Assembly (NCBI GenBank): GCA_022774105.1
Contig: JALFNY010000202.1
Span: 1-33,449, forward strand
Source of the DNA: Prevotella sp.
GTDB taxonomy: Bacteria; Bacteroidota; Bacteroidia; Bacteroidales; Bacteroidaceae
Direction of reading: 5' to 3'
DNA: 33,449 bases
The stretch's first letter is position 1. Every line of letters starts with the position of its first letter. The notes beneath the pieces are model-generated. The model was not told where the DNA came from and searched no databases. It worked only from the letters and a program-made list of their open reading frames with translations. The position numbers were made by a program, and so were the translations under genes. Of this stretch, positions 8,556-17,674 are shown piece after piece.

Positions 8556-8586
8556 TTTGCCGTTCGGAGGATTATTTGTAACTTTA
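8556..8586 (+). promoter_or_regulatory. Promoter of the 8613 glycosyltransferase-like gene
   Basis: -33 TTTG at 8556-8559 and -7-like TAACTTTA at 8579-8586, 19 nt apart. This places transcription start near 8592, so the upstream in-frame ATG at 8541 is not used and ATG 8613 is preferred. Confidence 0.65.
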
Positions 8587-8612
8587 CAGCGCAAAAGTTT
8601 CGGATACTAACA

Positions 8613-9512
8613 ATGTACACAGTTTTCCATAAATTCAGAGATACCTGCTTCCGTGCCTTCCGCCGTTATGACCTCTCTGCGTGGGAGGGCACTCCAAGAT
8701 GTGACAAGCCTATATACGGAGTGTATCACATCTACTGCGACAAGGGGTGGCAACGTATGGTCAGAGACCAGATAGGCAGGCTGCGCGAGAGTGGGCTGTA
8801 TGACGTGACGACAAGGCTGTTTGTCAGTGTTATCACCCGCACTGACGATGACCTTCAACAACTTGTGGAGATAATAGGCCGCGAAAAGATGGAGGTGATA
8901 TCTGCTACCAGCGACCCACGGCGTTTTGAATATCCCGCACTGATGTTCATACGCGAAAGGGCTCAGAGCGAGGACTGCCTGTTTTATTACTTCCATACCA
9001 AGGGCATCACGTATCAGGCAGCCAGCGATGCCGACCGTAAGTTCAACGCCTTCAAACGTAATATCGAGGCGTGGCGACACATGATGGAGTACTCCATATT
9101 CTTCAAATGGCGCGTGGCGGTGAACGTGCTGACGGCTGACTATGACACCTGCGGTTGCTACCGCCTGCCTCCTATACCACAACCGTACTACCTTTATGCC
9201 GGCAACTTCTGGTGGGCAAGGGCGACATACCTGCGCCGTCTGCCGGAGTTTGACGAGACAACGTTTGCCACCAACCGCTTCTATGCAGAGGAATGGCTGT
9301 ACAAGGCAGCACCCAATGACTTCTCAACGTTTGACACACAGGCTGACCTCTACTTCGTATATATGCCCGAATGTCTGTATGCCGCAAAGCGACTGCCACT
9401 GTGGGAGGCGGTGAAGTTTGTCGTTATATACAACCTTCGCAAGGCTCGAAAACAGTATCTGCACCATGACTACAAGGCAGAATACCAGAAAAGGTATCAG
9501 GTGCTGAGGTAA
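8613..9512 (+). CDS. Putative glycosyltransferase-like protein (surface glycan)
   Basis: 299 residues from ATG 8613; the longer frame from 8541 would start before the promoter. No signal peptide or clear membrane span. The conserved-looking motifs FYYFHTKG, an AGNFWWARATYLRRLP segment and a later YAEEWL resemble a Bacteroidetes family of glycosyltransferase-like proteins often found in polysaccharide loci, with an alpha/beta N-terminal half and an acidic residue pair near the C-terminal EEW. I could not identify a classical DxD with certainty, so catalytic class and sugar are unknown. It converges on the flippase gene of the glycan operon (1 bp between the two stops), which supports a role in the same surface glycan but is only context. 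Confidence 0.6.
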   Translation: MYTVFHKFRDTCFRAFRRYDLSAWEGTPRCDKPIYGVYHIYCDKGWQRMVRDQIGRLRESGLYDVTTRLFVSVITRTDDDLQQLVEIIGREKMEVISATSDPRRFEYPALMFIRERAQSEDCLFYYFHTKGITYQAASDADRKFNAFKRNIEAWRHMMEYSIFFKWRVAVNVLTADYDTCGCYRLPPIPQPYYLYAGNFWWARATYLRRLPEFDETTFATNRFYAEEWLYKAAPNDFSTFDTQADLYFVYMPECLYAAKRLPLWEAVKFVVIYNLRKARKQYLHHDYKAEYQKRYQVLR

Positions 9513-9513
9513 A

Positions 9514-11016
9514 TCACCCTCGCCTCAGCGACCTTATAACGAACTGCTCACACTCTTTCAGTATCTCAGCCCCTGCCACCTTCATCACCACATAGTACAG
9601 AATGGCGGCAAGGCAAACCCTCGTGGCAAGCAGAAGCCACAGCGATTGTACCATGACAGTGGCGTAATACGTCAGCACCATCACCCCCGCGGCAGCGAGA
9701 AAGAAGGGTGTCATGTCAAGCATCATGTCCCGCCAGCGGTAGTGTATAAGGCGACCGGCATAGTGATGCCACGGCAACAGCCACAGGATAAGGAGGGCGG
9801 AATAGGCACATACCATGACATACATACCATAACTGTGGAAACAGAGTATCACGACTATCTGCAACACTATCTGCCAGATGTTAAGCCACATATATATATC
9901 ACTGCGCCCCTGACTGATGACAAGATTCTGATACATCACATATACGGGCATGAACGCACCGCTGACACACAGTGCCTGCAACAGCGGTACGCAACTCTCC
10001 CACTCCTCCTTGATAGTAAGCAGTATGAACTCATGGCTTACCAACGCCAGACCAAGCATCACAGGCATGGAGAAGAAGCACGTGAAACGCAGCAACTTGC
10101 GATAAACAGCGAGTTGGCTGTTAGCGGTTTGAGGTGGGAGGTGGGAGGTATTAGGTTTTAGATTGGAGGTTGAGGGTTGCTCAGGCGCAGCCTCTACCAG
10201 TACTGCCTGGGCTATCTGTCCCACGGTGTTAGCCACGAGAGAATTGGCCATAGTGTCCCACTTATACGCCTGCGAGTAACTGCCTACACTGCTGATAGGG
10301 AACAGTCGGCCGAAAATCACGGTGAGAACGTTGTTGCTCAGGGTATTGACAATCTTGGTTACCAGTATCTTTACTGCGAAAGGAGCCATGCGTCGCACGG
10401 GCATCAAGTCTGATGTAAGACGCGGTCGCCACTCGCGAACGTAGTAATATCTTCCCACGTTCAGCACACTGATGAACGTTATCTGCTGCCATGCCAACGC
10501 CCAGTAGCCCTTACCCATAAAGGCAAGAAGCACTCCGACGGTGCCGGAGGAGAGCAATGCCGCCACTCCGATGATGGCAAGTTCACGGTTCATCATGTTC
10601 TTTGTCATGTAACCGCCGTGCGCTATGCCAAGAGAAGAGATGGTAATAGTAAGAAACACCAGTCGGGAGACGTCCGTAAGACACGGCTGGCGGAAGAAAT
10701 AAGATATTAATGGGGCGCAGAAAAAGAGAATAGTGTACATCACTACCGACACCGCCACGTTGAAAGTAAAGACGGCGTTGTAGTCACGGTGCGTGGGATG
10801 CTTTATGTTTACCAGTCCCTGCGTGAACCCCGCACTCTGCAAGTCACCAGCAATGGCGGTGAAAATGGTCAGCACCCCCACTATGCCATAGTCTGCCTTA
10901 GTGAGCAGACGGGCAAGGACAATGCCGATGATAAGGTTCAACACCTGCATGGTGCCGCTGTTCATAGCCCCCCAGAAGAGGCCTTTTGCTGTTCGTTGTT
11001 TTAGTGATTCGGGCAT
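9514..11016 (-). CDS. Wzx-type polysaccharide flippase (MOP superfamily)
   Basis: 500 residues with about 12-14 hydrophobic spans. The N-terminus (TAKGLFWGAMNSGTMQ, then LIIGIVLARLLTKADYGIVG) is characteristic of the polysaccharide-synthase/flippase group that moves undecaprenyl-PP-linked repeat units across the inner membrane. Last gene of the minus-strand glycan operon, 72 nt after the GT2 gene. Oddity: residues about 277-302, in the central linker between the two six-helix halves, are polar and low-complexity (EQPSTSNLKPNTSHLPPQ) and are encoded by a DNA repeat otherwise seen in leaders. The frame is intact on both sides. No Wzy polymerase is recognised in the window, unless one of the large membrane proteins serves this role. 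Confidence 0.92.
   Translation of the reverse strand: MPESLKQRTAKGLFWGAMNSGTMQVLNLIIGIVLARLLTKADYGIVGVLTIFTAIAGDLQSAGFTQGLVNIKHPTHRDYNAVFTFNVAVSVVMYTILFFCAPLISYFFRQPCLTDVSRLVFLTITISSLGIAHGGYMTKNMMNRELAIIGVAALLSSGTVGVLLAFMGKGYWALAWQQITFISVLNVGRYYYVREWRPRLTSDLMPVRRMAPFAVKILVTKIVNTLSNNVLTVIFGRLFPISSVGSYSQAYKWDTMANSLVANTVGQIAQAVLVEAAPEQPSTSNLKPNTSHLPPQTANSQLAVYRKLLRFTCFFSMPVMLGLALVSHEFILLTIKEEWESCVPLLQALCVSGAFMPVYVMYQNLVISQGRSDIYMWLNIWQIVLQIVVILCFHSYGMYVMVCAYSALLILWLLPWHHYAGRLIHYRWRDMMLDMTPFFLAAAGVMVLTYYATVMVQSLWLLLATRVCLAAILYYVVMKVAGAEILKECEQFVIRSLRRG
10110..10190 (-). repeat. AACCTC-type low-complexity repeat inside the flippase gene
   Basis: On the minus strand this reads as drifting units of CTCAACC, TCCAATC, AAAACC and ACCTCCC. 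The 12-mer AACCTCCAATCT also occurs exactly in the GH105 leader near 6100, and similar units occur at 7385-7440 and 17697-17914. It encodes the linker insertion at residues about 277-302. Confidence 0.6.
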
Positions 11017-11088
11017 ATTTGCGTGCTTAGGAACTTGGTGGTTGGTGGTTTAAGACGTTGCTTTTGAGGCAGGTGGCGATATGGGCTG

Positions 11089-12030
11089 TCATCTGAAACC
11101 AACTACACCTAACCTTAACAGCCTGTAAAGCACATCCCCTATATTATATAAGGTATGGTTATGAAGCAGCCAGTAGAGCAGTCTGGCACGGTAATGCTGC
11201 GGTACATAGCACATAATCTCGTCTGCAAGAGACAGTGGAAAGCCGTTGCTGCGGCAGATACGGTAGCCATTCAGCATACCTATCTCAAGTGACAAGGGCA
11301 GATGTCCGCGCAAGTGGTAGAAACGAAGCACCTCCTTATTGGCGTGAAGGCATGACCTTACGTTCTTCTCACTGGCTCTTTTGGTGTATGAAGAGCAGTT
11401 GTCCGTGCGGTAAAGATACACCACCTCGTCCGTCCAGGAGCGTGTCACAAGCGGCAACAGACGCGCCATCACGCAGTAATCCTCCGCACAGTCAATGCCG
11501 GCGAAGAACATATCGGGTAGTTTCTGCAACACGTTTGTCTTGTAGAGACGTCCCCACAAGTTGTGTTTCTCCATGTTCTGACAGAGCGTTCTGCTGAGGT
11601 ACGCATCACGGTCACGGTGTGACGGCAGTTGTATCTGCCCCTCCCTGCCGTCGGAATATTCCCTGTATGCACCGTCAACGATGTCTGTCCCCGTCTCCTC
11701 CATACGTCTTACGAGCGTGGCAACGGCCTCACGAGGCAGCAGGTCGTCGCTGTCAACAAAGGTAAAACAGTCTGTCCGCACCTCGCTGACAAGCCTTGCA
11801 CGTGTCGTGCCGATACCACTGTTACGTTCATTACGTATTATCCGCACAGCATCTTTGCGCTCCGGGTGTCGCTGTATGGCCTCTTCCAGCACACGGACAC
11901 TACGGTCCGGCGTGCTGTCATCGCAGAAAACGTACTCGATGTCAGGGTAAGTCTGTGCGAAAAGACTCTCCGCACAGTCGGCAATATATTGCTCTACACC
12001 GTATATTGGAATAAGGATTGTTACTGTCAT
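11089..12030 (-). CDS. Glycosyltransferase family 2 (GT-A)
   Basis: 313 residues. An inverting, metal-dependent transferase acting at the inner face of the cytoplasmic membrane on lipid-linked glycan. Motifs: ILIPIYGVEQYI at the start, DDST at 37-40 (nucleotide binding), DSDD at 93-96 (metal binding) and AED near 182-184 as likely base region. It lacks membrane spans, although the C-terminal part is arginine- and tyrosine-rich and may be peripheral. 72 nt separate it from the GT4 gene upstream and 72 nt from the flippase downstream. Donor and acceptor cannot be assigned. Confidence 0.93.
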   Translation of the reverse strand: MTVTILIPIYGVEQYIADCAESLFAQTYPDIEYVFCDDSTPDRSVRVLEEAIQRHPERKDAVRIIRNERNSGIGTTRARLVSEVRTDCFTFVDSDDLLPREAVATLVRRMEETGTDIVDGAYREYSDGREGQIQLPSHRDRDAYLSRTLCQNMEKHNLWGRLYKTNVLQKLPDMFFAGIDCAEDYCVMARLLPLVTRSWTDEVVYLYRTDNCSSYTKRASEKNVRSCLHANKEVLRFYHLRGHLPLSLEIGMLNGYRICRSNGFPLSLADEIMCYVPQHYRARLLYWLLHNHTLYNIGDVLYRLLRLGVVGFR

Positions 12031-12102
12031 ACTACTGAAAAAGCCGCTCTCTGCCGCCTTCTTGCCAGTGGGGCAAGTGCGAAAAAGGGTGGCTTGAGGA
12101 TG

Positions 12103-13191
12103 TTATTGTGTGTATAGGAGTTCGTATTCACGCTGCATCTTACTGACGGAGAACCGCCCGTTGACATATTCCTGTGCCTTGATGACAAGGGCATTACGGT
12201 CAACATGAGGCAATACCTCACGGAAAAGATGCAGCCATTCGGCGATATTATTGTCGTGAACTGCCAACGGCCAGTCCTCTGGCAGGGTGTCAGTGAGCCC
12301 CTGACAGGCATTGATAAGCGTAGGGATACCGTTCATGGAAGCCTCAACGGAAAGCAGGCCGAGCCCCTCAAAGGCTGACGGCATGATGAGATAGTCAAAC
12401 GAACGCATGATAGAAGCGATGCCGTGGAGTGGCGGACGGACGGTGACATTGTCCATACGGCACAGCGAACGTATAATGTTCTGCTGGCTGCCAGCACCGA
12501 ATATATGGAAATGGTAACGTCTGTCGTCTGCCAATGCCTTGATGATAGTGCAGAGAGTGGCTATTCCCTTCTGTTCTTCAAAGCGTCCGGCAAAAAGGAT
12601 ATTGGTCTTGCCGGGGACGATGCCAGCGTATGTTCGCTGCTCAGTCGGGGCTACACCATTATATATTATAGGCGGCATTACGGAGCGATAACGTTCATAA
12701 TACGCCGTCTGTGCGCCGGGTGAGATGGCTACGTTGGTGCCTCTCTGCTGCATAAAACGTTCTACCCGCGGCCCAACGAAGCCCATTCCCGTCCAGAGAT
12801 GCGTGTTATGAATGGTGCGTATAAGCCTTACCTTGATGAAAGGGAAGAGCCTTAGGGTGAGCCATACGGCCATGTCGGGCATCTCAGTGTGGCTGTGTAT
12901 CACGTCAGGACGGTATCTTAACCACAGGAAAAGGAAGCGGAGGGGGAAGAGAATAGACACAAGACGGTCTGCATAGTAGTGCAGATGCAGCCATACTGGC
13001 AGCCAAGAACGGTGGTAGGGAATGTTGTTATGCCGCAGTTCTGCTATCATCTGCCGTGTGAAAGCACTGTGACCACGCTGCAACTCCACTATATGGTGCT
13101 CGTAATCAGGGCTTTTTGACATGGCAATGTTGATGGCAACACGCTCCGCTCCACCCATGTCTATATGGGTTATGACATGAAATATCCTCAT
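12103..13191 (-). CDS. Glycosyltransferase family 4 (GT-B)
   Basis: 362 residues. A retaining GT-B transferase. The N-terminal domain opens with HVITHIDMGGAERVAIN, a typical acceptor-side motif. The C-terminal domain begins near NILFAGRFEEQKG and has the EX7E motif in AFEGLGLLSVEA. Its ATG at 13191 overlaps the upstream stop as ATGA, so translation is probably coupled. It is the second GT4 of the operon and differs clearly from the 16018 gene. The specific sugar is unknown. Confidence 0.93.
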   Translation of the reverse strand: MRIFHVITHIDMGGAERVAINIAMSKSPDYEHHIVELQRGHSAFTRQMIAELRHNNIPYHRSWLPVWLHLHYYADRLVSILFPLRFLFLWLRYRPDVIHSHTEMPDMAVWLTLRLFPFIKVRLIRTIHNTHLWTGMGFVGPRVERFMQQRGTNVAISPGAQTAYYERYRSVMPPIIYNGVAPTEQRTYAGIVPGKTNILFAGRFEEQKGIATLCTIIKALADDRRYHFHIFGAGSQQNIIRSLCRMDNVTVRPPLHGIASIMRSFDYLIMPSAFEGLGLLSVEASMNGIPTLINACQGLTDTLPEDWPLAVHDNNIAEWLHLFREVLPHVDRNALVIKAQEYVNGRFSVSKMQREYELLYTQ

Positions 13192-14537
13192 TTTACTATA
13201 TGCTCTACTATGATTTTAAGGTTATGTCCCCATGAGAAGACGGTGAGAAATATCAGCATACAGGTAATGATGACGCTGGCAACAGGCTTCTTCTCCGTGC
13301 CTTTGAGCAGATATGCCACCGCTATTGGCATGACAAAAGCCCAGTGGGCGGTCATTATGTAGGCGTCAGCATTGGCAAATTGCAGTCCTATATGAAGTAC
13401 CATGTCGAACAAGAACATGGTCATTGTCATCCACATAAGCCTTTTTCGTCGTCCGCTCCACACCCCGACAGCGAACAGAAGCACCGTCATTGCCTCCAGA
13501 ACATAGTACCACCAGTGGTTGTATCGCACCAAAGCAGGACGCGTCTTATTGCTGTCCATAAGGGCATAGTCTTCATGTAGTATTATGCCTTCGCCCAGAA
13601 TGTTCTCCACAAGTGATGGTATTCTGTCGATATGATGCTCCGTATTGGTGACTATCGGTATGTTTACAATCTGCCGTGCACGCTTTTCTCTGATTTCAAC
13701 CTTCTCCTTTTCCCACTGTTTTGCAAACACACTGTCGCGCTTTGCCTTCTTGAGCATCAGTTCGTTGTTGCTTTTCTGCTCCTCTATCTGCACGGTATTC
13801 TCCTGATAAAAGTACAGTCCCGCAATGACGGCGAGTGGCAACAGATATGCCATGAAGTGCAGAATGAGGCGTGACAGAGGCTTCCTTCCCCACTGAGTGA
13901 ACGTGTCTGCCACTGCAACCTTTATCATATTGGTTGTCGTAACGCCCGTTGCCACGAAGAGAAGGGGTAACGACTGCCATAGCGGCATGGCCTTTTTACG
14001 CCGTACAGCACTGCCCGCCAGATAGACAGTGAGCAGCAATAGCGGCAGGGTAATGCTGAAATGGTCGGGCGTGAAGGTGACGAGCATGATGTGAGAGAAT
14101 GAGAAAAACCACGCTGTCAGCAGCAGACTGTACGCTAATGACAGTCTTATCAGCCTGCGAAGAATACGGAACATCAGCAGCCAAGAGGCTAAGGCGAGCA
14201 ATGTCCACACCACAGCAACGATGAATATGGTGCAGTTCATATCGTATTCTGCCATCAACCAGCCGTTAAGTTCTGCCAACGGCCACATAATCACTGCCAG
14301 AAGAGGGTGTCGGAACAATATATACAGTGGGCGCCATTTACTTATTACTATATATGTCAGTGGGTCAAAGCCCGATACTTCAAACCTGTTGTAGAAGGCA
14401 GACCAGAACCCTACCTTCGGATTTGTCCACACTTCGTAGTGATATTGCAGCATCATGGCGTTGAGGGCTGCCATTACCAGCAGTCCCATCAGTGCTACAA
14501 GGAGCGTCTCTTTATGTCTTTTCAAGAATGAAAACAT
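13188..14537 (-). CDS. Multi-pass membrane protein of the glycan operon, paralogue 1
   Basis: About 449 residues from ATG 14537; an earlier in-frame ATG at 14606 would overlap the upstream gene by 52 nt. Roughly eight to ten hydrophobic spans: a first group (about 12-240), then a charged loop rich in Lys/Glu (about 245-300), then C-terminal spans. The conserved block VSGFDPLTY...WRPLY...RHPLLA..MWPL lies after TM1. The neighbouring gene encodes a paralogue with the same block and a matching C-terminal ENILGEGI...RPALVRY block. I remember such proteins as a Bacteroidetes domain of unknown function (possibly DUF6080). The early loop with Asp and the overall topology are compatible with a GT-C transferase or polymerase, which is inference only. 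Confidence 0.8.
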   Translation of the reverse strand: MFSFLKRHKETLLVALMGLLVMAALNAMMLQYHYEVWTNPKVGFWSAFYNRFEVSGFDPLTYIVISKWRPLYILFRHPLLAVIMWPLAELNGWLMAEYDMNCTIFIVAVVWTLLALASWLLMFRILRRLIRLSLAYSLLLTAWFFSFSHIMLVTFTPDHFSITLPLLLLTVYLAGSAVRRKKAMPLWQSLPLLFVATGVTTTNMIKVAVADTFTQWGRKPLSRLILHFMAYLLPLAVIAGLYFYQENTVQIEEQKSNNELMLKKAKRDSVFAKQWEKEKVEIREKRARQIVNIPIVTNTEHHIDRIPSLVENILGEGIILHEDYALMDSNKTRPALVRYNHWWYYVLEAMTVLLFAVGVWSGRRKRLMWMTMTMFLFDMVLHIGLQFANADAYIMTAHWAFVMPIAVAYLLKGTEKKPVASVIITCMLIFLTVFSWGHNLKIIVEHIVK

Positions 14538-14554
14538 GGTTTTTCCCTTGTTCT

Positions 14555-16021
14555 TTACATTGCCATTGTGCTGCATATTACCGTCATATTCCAGACGAAA
14601 CACCACAGTGCAAGGGCTGATAGTGCCACCGTCAGACTACGACAGAGCCGCCTGCGCCCCTCGATTTGCTTGACAAGGTATGCCGTTGCGATAGGGATTA
14701 CGAAGAGGTAGTGTACTGACATGATGTAAATCTCGTTTATTCCGAATCCTAATCCCATGTGTAACGTCATGTCCATAACGAAGAATGACATTGCTGTCCA
14801 TAGGAAAAGGCGTCGCCGTCCGCACCATATTCCACATAGAAAGAGTGCTACTATCATGCCTTCCACGGCGTAGTTGGCGTATCGCCAGGGCCCGCTGTAC
14901 CTTACAAACACGGGTCTATTGCGCAGCACATCACACAGGGGATAGTCACGATGTAGTTGTATTCCCTCGCCAAAGAGGTTCTCTACGGCGGTATCCCAGC
15001 GTGAGGTAGTCCCGTCAGTCCATTGCATAAACTCTCCTTTTGCAAAGGGTTTGCCGGTGTTTCTGTTCCATATCAGTTTGCGATTAGCCCTATATCTCGC
15101 CTCTGCCCGCTGCTGTTTTATCCTTGCCACGGCCTTGTCTATCGCTGCCTTGTCCTTGTTTGCAATGGTATCTGTTACCTGTTGGCGGATAATTGCTGTT
15201 GCCTTGCGGTCTTTTTGCATCTTAATCTCCTGCCGTTGCTTAAACTTTGGCAGTTGCCACGTGCGGTATTCCCACCTTGCGAAGCCCCATATCATCGCTG
15301 AGGGCAGCACTACCGCCAGCAAAAGGTATCTCCATCTGAAGAATCTCCAACGTCTTGTCACCATGGCAGCAAGGAAAACCTTGAGGCCGTTGTTAAGGGA
15401 TATGCCGGCAGTGAGTATGAACAGCGCAATGGTTTGCCACATATTGAGGGCTGAACCGCGCTTTAACTTCTCGCCACCGAGCCATATTGTCAGCAGCAGG
15501 CAGCATTGTGACATTACGAAGTGGTCTGGGGCGAGGGATGAGAGTAGCGTGAATCCGAAGGAGAAATATATTCCTGCCAGTGCTATGGTGTGCCAATAAC
15601 TGACGCCTACGACATTCCTTAGTATGCGATATAGGAACACAAAGGAGTAGGTGGAGCACACTACGAGCACCATTGCCGTCAGTATTGTGGCGAAATTGAT
15701 GCCTGTCAGCGTCATGAGTACATGGTTGACAAGGTACAAAGGCCACATGAAAAATGCCAGAAGTGGGTGGCGGTAGATGTTGTATGCGGGGAACCAGTCG
15801 GATATTACCTCATAGGTCAGCGGGTCAAAGCCTGACACCCGGTATGTGTTGACAAACAGTGCGTGGTATTTTTCAGTTGGGATACTGAAGTTATACCAAT
15901 ATGCGCACACATTGATTGCATTGAGAATGATGAACAGCAGAGCCGCCACTGCCACGGGTTTGCGTTCCTCCTGTCTTAGTTCCACTATGTTTATTATGCG
16001 TCTTATCATTCTCTTTGTCAT
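14555..16021 (-). CDS. Multi-pass membrane protein of the glycan operon, paralogue 2
   Basis: About 488 residues from ATG 16021, which overlaps the GT4 stop as ATGA; ATG 16009 is the alternative. The open frame reaches back to 16255, but that extension lies inside the GT4 gene and is implausibly basic. Paralogue of the 13188-14537 protein: shared VSGFDPLTYEVISDW and NIYRHPLLAFFMWPL after TM1, a large Lys/Arg/Gln-rich central loop (about 245-330) and the NLFGEGIQLHRDYPL...RPVFVRYSGPW block. The central loop is longer than in paralogue 1. The tandem pair within a transferase operon suggests two related lipid-linked-sugar steps or a chain polymerase function. Function unproven. Confidence 0.8.
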   Translation of the reverse strand: MTKRMIRRIINIVELRQEERKPVAVAALLFIILNAINVCAYWYNFSIPTEKYHALFVNTYRVSGFDPLTYEVISDWFPAYNIYRHPLLAFFMWPLYLVNHVLMTLTGINFATILTAMVLVVCSTYSFVFLYRILRNVVGVSYWHTIALAGIYFSFGFTLLSSLAPDHFVMSQCCLLLTIWLGGEKLKRGSALNMWQTIALFILTAGISLNNGLKVFLAAMVTRRWRFFRWRYLLLAVVLPSAMIWGFARWEYRTWQLPKFKQRQEIKMQKDRKATAIIRQQVTDTIANKDKAAIDKAVARIKQQRAEARYRANRKLIWNRNTGKPFAKGEFMQWTDGTTSRWDTAVENLFGEGIQLHRDYPLCDVLRNRPVFVRYSGPWRYANYAVEGMIVALFLCGIWCGRRRLFLWTAMSFFVMDMTLHMGLGFGINEIYIMSVHYLFVIPIATAYLVKQIEGRRRLCRSLTVALSALALWCFVWNMTVICSTMAM

Positions 16022-17232
16022 TGTTCTGCATACAGTTTGCGGTATCTTTCTGCCACACTTTCCTCGCCGTAGCATCTTATCACCTTTTCTCTTGCGTTCT
16101 TTCCCAGGCGTTCCGCGTTGTCTTTTGTTGTTACATAGCGTATTCCCTCTGCGAGGCTTTTGGCGTTTTTGAAGTCTGCTACGTATCCGTTCTCGTGATG
16201 ATCTATCATCTCTGGTATTCCTCCCACGTTGAATCCCACGCATGGTGTGCCGCAAGCCATGGCTTCCATGATGGTGTTGGGCAGGTTTTCCTGCAATGAT
16301 GGTGTTACAAAGGTATCTACTGCGGCGTATATCTTTGCCATTGTCTCCATGTCACTTACCTGTCCCAGCGGTGTCACCTCTATGTCTTCGGGCAACAGTG
16401 CGGTCACTTCCGTAGAGTTACCGCCTACGAGTACCACGCCTATGCCCTGAAGTTCCTTCATGGCCTGCATGAGGTAGTCCAGCCCTTTCATCTTGTTTGT
16501 CACCTTCTGGCAACCGAACAACACGAGCACTGCGTCCTCTCTGAGTCCCAGTTCTCTCCTTGCTGCGAGTTTATCCATAGGGCGGAAGAGGTTGATGTCA
16601 ATGGGATTGGGTATGGACAGCACCTTATGCCCATAAGAGAGAGCACTTTTTTGTGTCTTTTCTGCCAGCCATTTGCTGCACGCAACGAACGTTATCTTCC
16701 CCTCGGCATATACCTTTCGTTTCCTTAGGAACGTTCTGTTGGCCATGTCTCTCTCGCCTCCTCGTATCAGCAGTGGACAGCGTCTGCACTCTGTCTGATG
16801 CCTTATGCAGTCGTCACTGTGGTGACAGATGCCTGCCAGCGGCCACTGGTCGTGCATGGTCCACACTATCTTTTTGCCGCTGCGCAGTATCTTCCGCAGT
16901 GTCTTCAACGATATAAAACCCTGGTTTATCCAGTGAAGGTGTATCACGTCTGCCTCCTTGAACGCTGCCGTGCATGTCACATCCTCGCCACAGCAGGCGG
17001 TGTCAATGGCGAAGAGGTTATGTCTGCTCATGCCGTTGGCTAACCATATACGCAACCGTTCCATGACAGACGGTATGCCGCCCCACCTCTTTTTCCAGAA
17101 TGGCAGGGGCAGACTGTGTCGTGAGAGCATCGTGGTCTCCACGCCGCTGGCGTTGAGTGCGTGCATAAGTCGTTGCGCCGCTATTGCCGCACCGCCCTCT
17201 TTCCTGAACGTACTGAGTATTAATACCTTCAT
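16018..17232 (-). CDS. Glycosyltransferase family 4 (WcaC/colanic-acid-like)
   Basis: 404 residues. A GT-B retaining transferase. The N-terminus KVLILSTFRKEGGAAIAAQRL and the middle motif TMHDQWPLAGICHH, followed by several cysteines (CIRHQTECRRCPLL), are typical of the colanic-acid type GT4 subgroup; the Cys-rich patch may hold a metal. The C-terminal EX7E motif is in LQENLPNTIMEAMACGTPCVGF. Translationally coupled to the VanZ-like gene (ATGA at 17232) and to the membrane paralogue downstream (ATGA at 16021). Substrate unknown. Confidence 0.93.
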   Translation of the reverse strand: MKVLILSTFRKEGGAAIAAQRLMHALNASGVETTMLSRHSLPLPFWKKRWGGIPSVMERLRIWLANGMSRHNLFAIDTACCGEDVTCTAAFKEADVIHLHWINQGFISLKTLRKILRSGKKIVWTMHDQWPLAGICHHSDDCIRHQTECRRCPLLIRGGERDMANRTFLRKRKVYAEGKITFVACSKWLAEKTQKSALSYGHKVLSIPNPIDINLFRPMDKLAARRELGLREDAVLVLFGCQKVTNKMKGLDYLMQAMKELQGIGVVLVGGNSTEVTALLPEDIEVTPLGQVSDMETMAKIYAAVDTFVTPSLQENLPNTIMEAMACGTPCVGFNVGGIPEMIDHHENGYVADFKNAKSLAEGIRYVTTKDNAERLGKNAREKVIRCYGEESVAERYRKLYAEQ

Positions 17233-17612
17233 CTGTGTTTCTTATAATACAGTATGGCGCAGCCTATTGCTCCGCCTATGAGTGTTCCGAGTGTGTTACA
17301 CATGGCATCAAACCAGTCTCCGGAGCGGCAGGTAGTGAGGTAAGCCTGTGCCAGTTCCACGGCGCAACCCATCAGTATCGGCAGCAACAGTCCGAAAACA
17401 AGCACCCGTTGCCATGCTATTGTGTTGTGACGGACTATATATTCCGTCCATATCACGGTTGTCAGTGCGGCATACATAACGAGATGTGTCCACTTGTCGA
17501 TAAGGGTTACATCGGCAAGTGGTGTCTCTGGTACTGGTATCATGCACACTATCCATATCACTACGGCAGTGGCTATGCTCAGGGGATATCGTGACAATTT
17601 GATGCTTTTCAT
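17229..17612 (-). CDS. VanZ-like membrane protein
   Basis: 127 residues with four predicted spans (about 11-26, 45-60, 70-90 and 105-122). The DKWTHLVMYAAL segment and the GCAVELAQ...RSGDWFDAMCNTLGTLIG block match the VanZ/teicoplanin-resistance-like family. First gene of the seven-gene glycan operon, overlapping the GT4 by four bases. VanZ-like proteins in this setting have no firmly known task, so involvement in glycan assembly is context only. Confidence 0.88.
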   Translation of the reverse strand: MKSIKLSRYPLSIATAVVIWIVCMIPVPETPLADVTLIDKWTHLVMYAALTTVIWTEYIVRHNTIAWQRVLVFGLLLPILMGCAVELAQAYLTTCRSGDWFDAMCNTLGTLIGGAIGCAILYYKKHR

Positions 17613-17638
17613 CGTGTTTTGCTGTAATTTACACCTGT

Positions 17639-17674
17639 TTTGTGTGCAAAGTTAAACTATTTTTTGTAATTTTG
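17639..17674 (+). promoter_or_regulatory. Promoter of the NSS symporter gene
   Basis: -7 TAATTTTG at 17667-17674. The nearest TTTG is at 17639-17642, 24 nt upstream, slightly longer than normal. The -7 overlaps the -33 region of the opposite promoter, so the two polymerases should exclude one another. Confidence 0.6.

Noticed and set aside
16022..16255. N-terminal extension of the membrane paralogue from ATG 16255
   Set aside because: It overlaps the GT4 coding region fully and is implausibly basic; ATGA coupling at 16021 is a better start.
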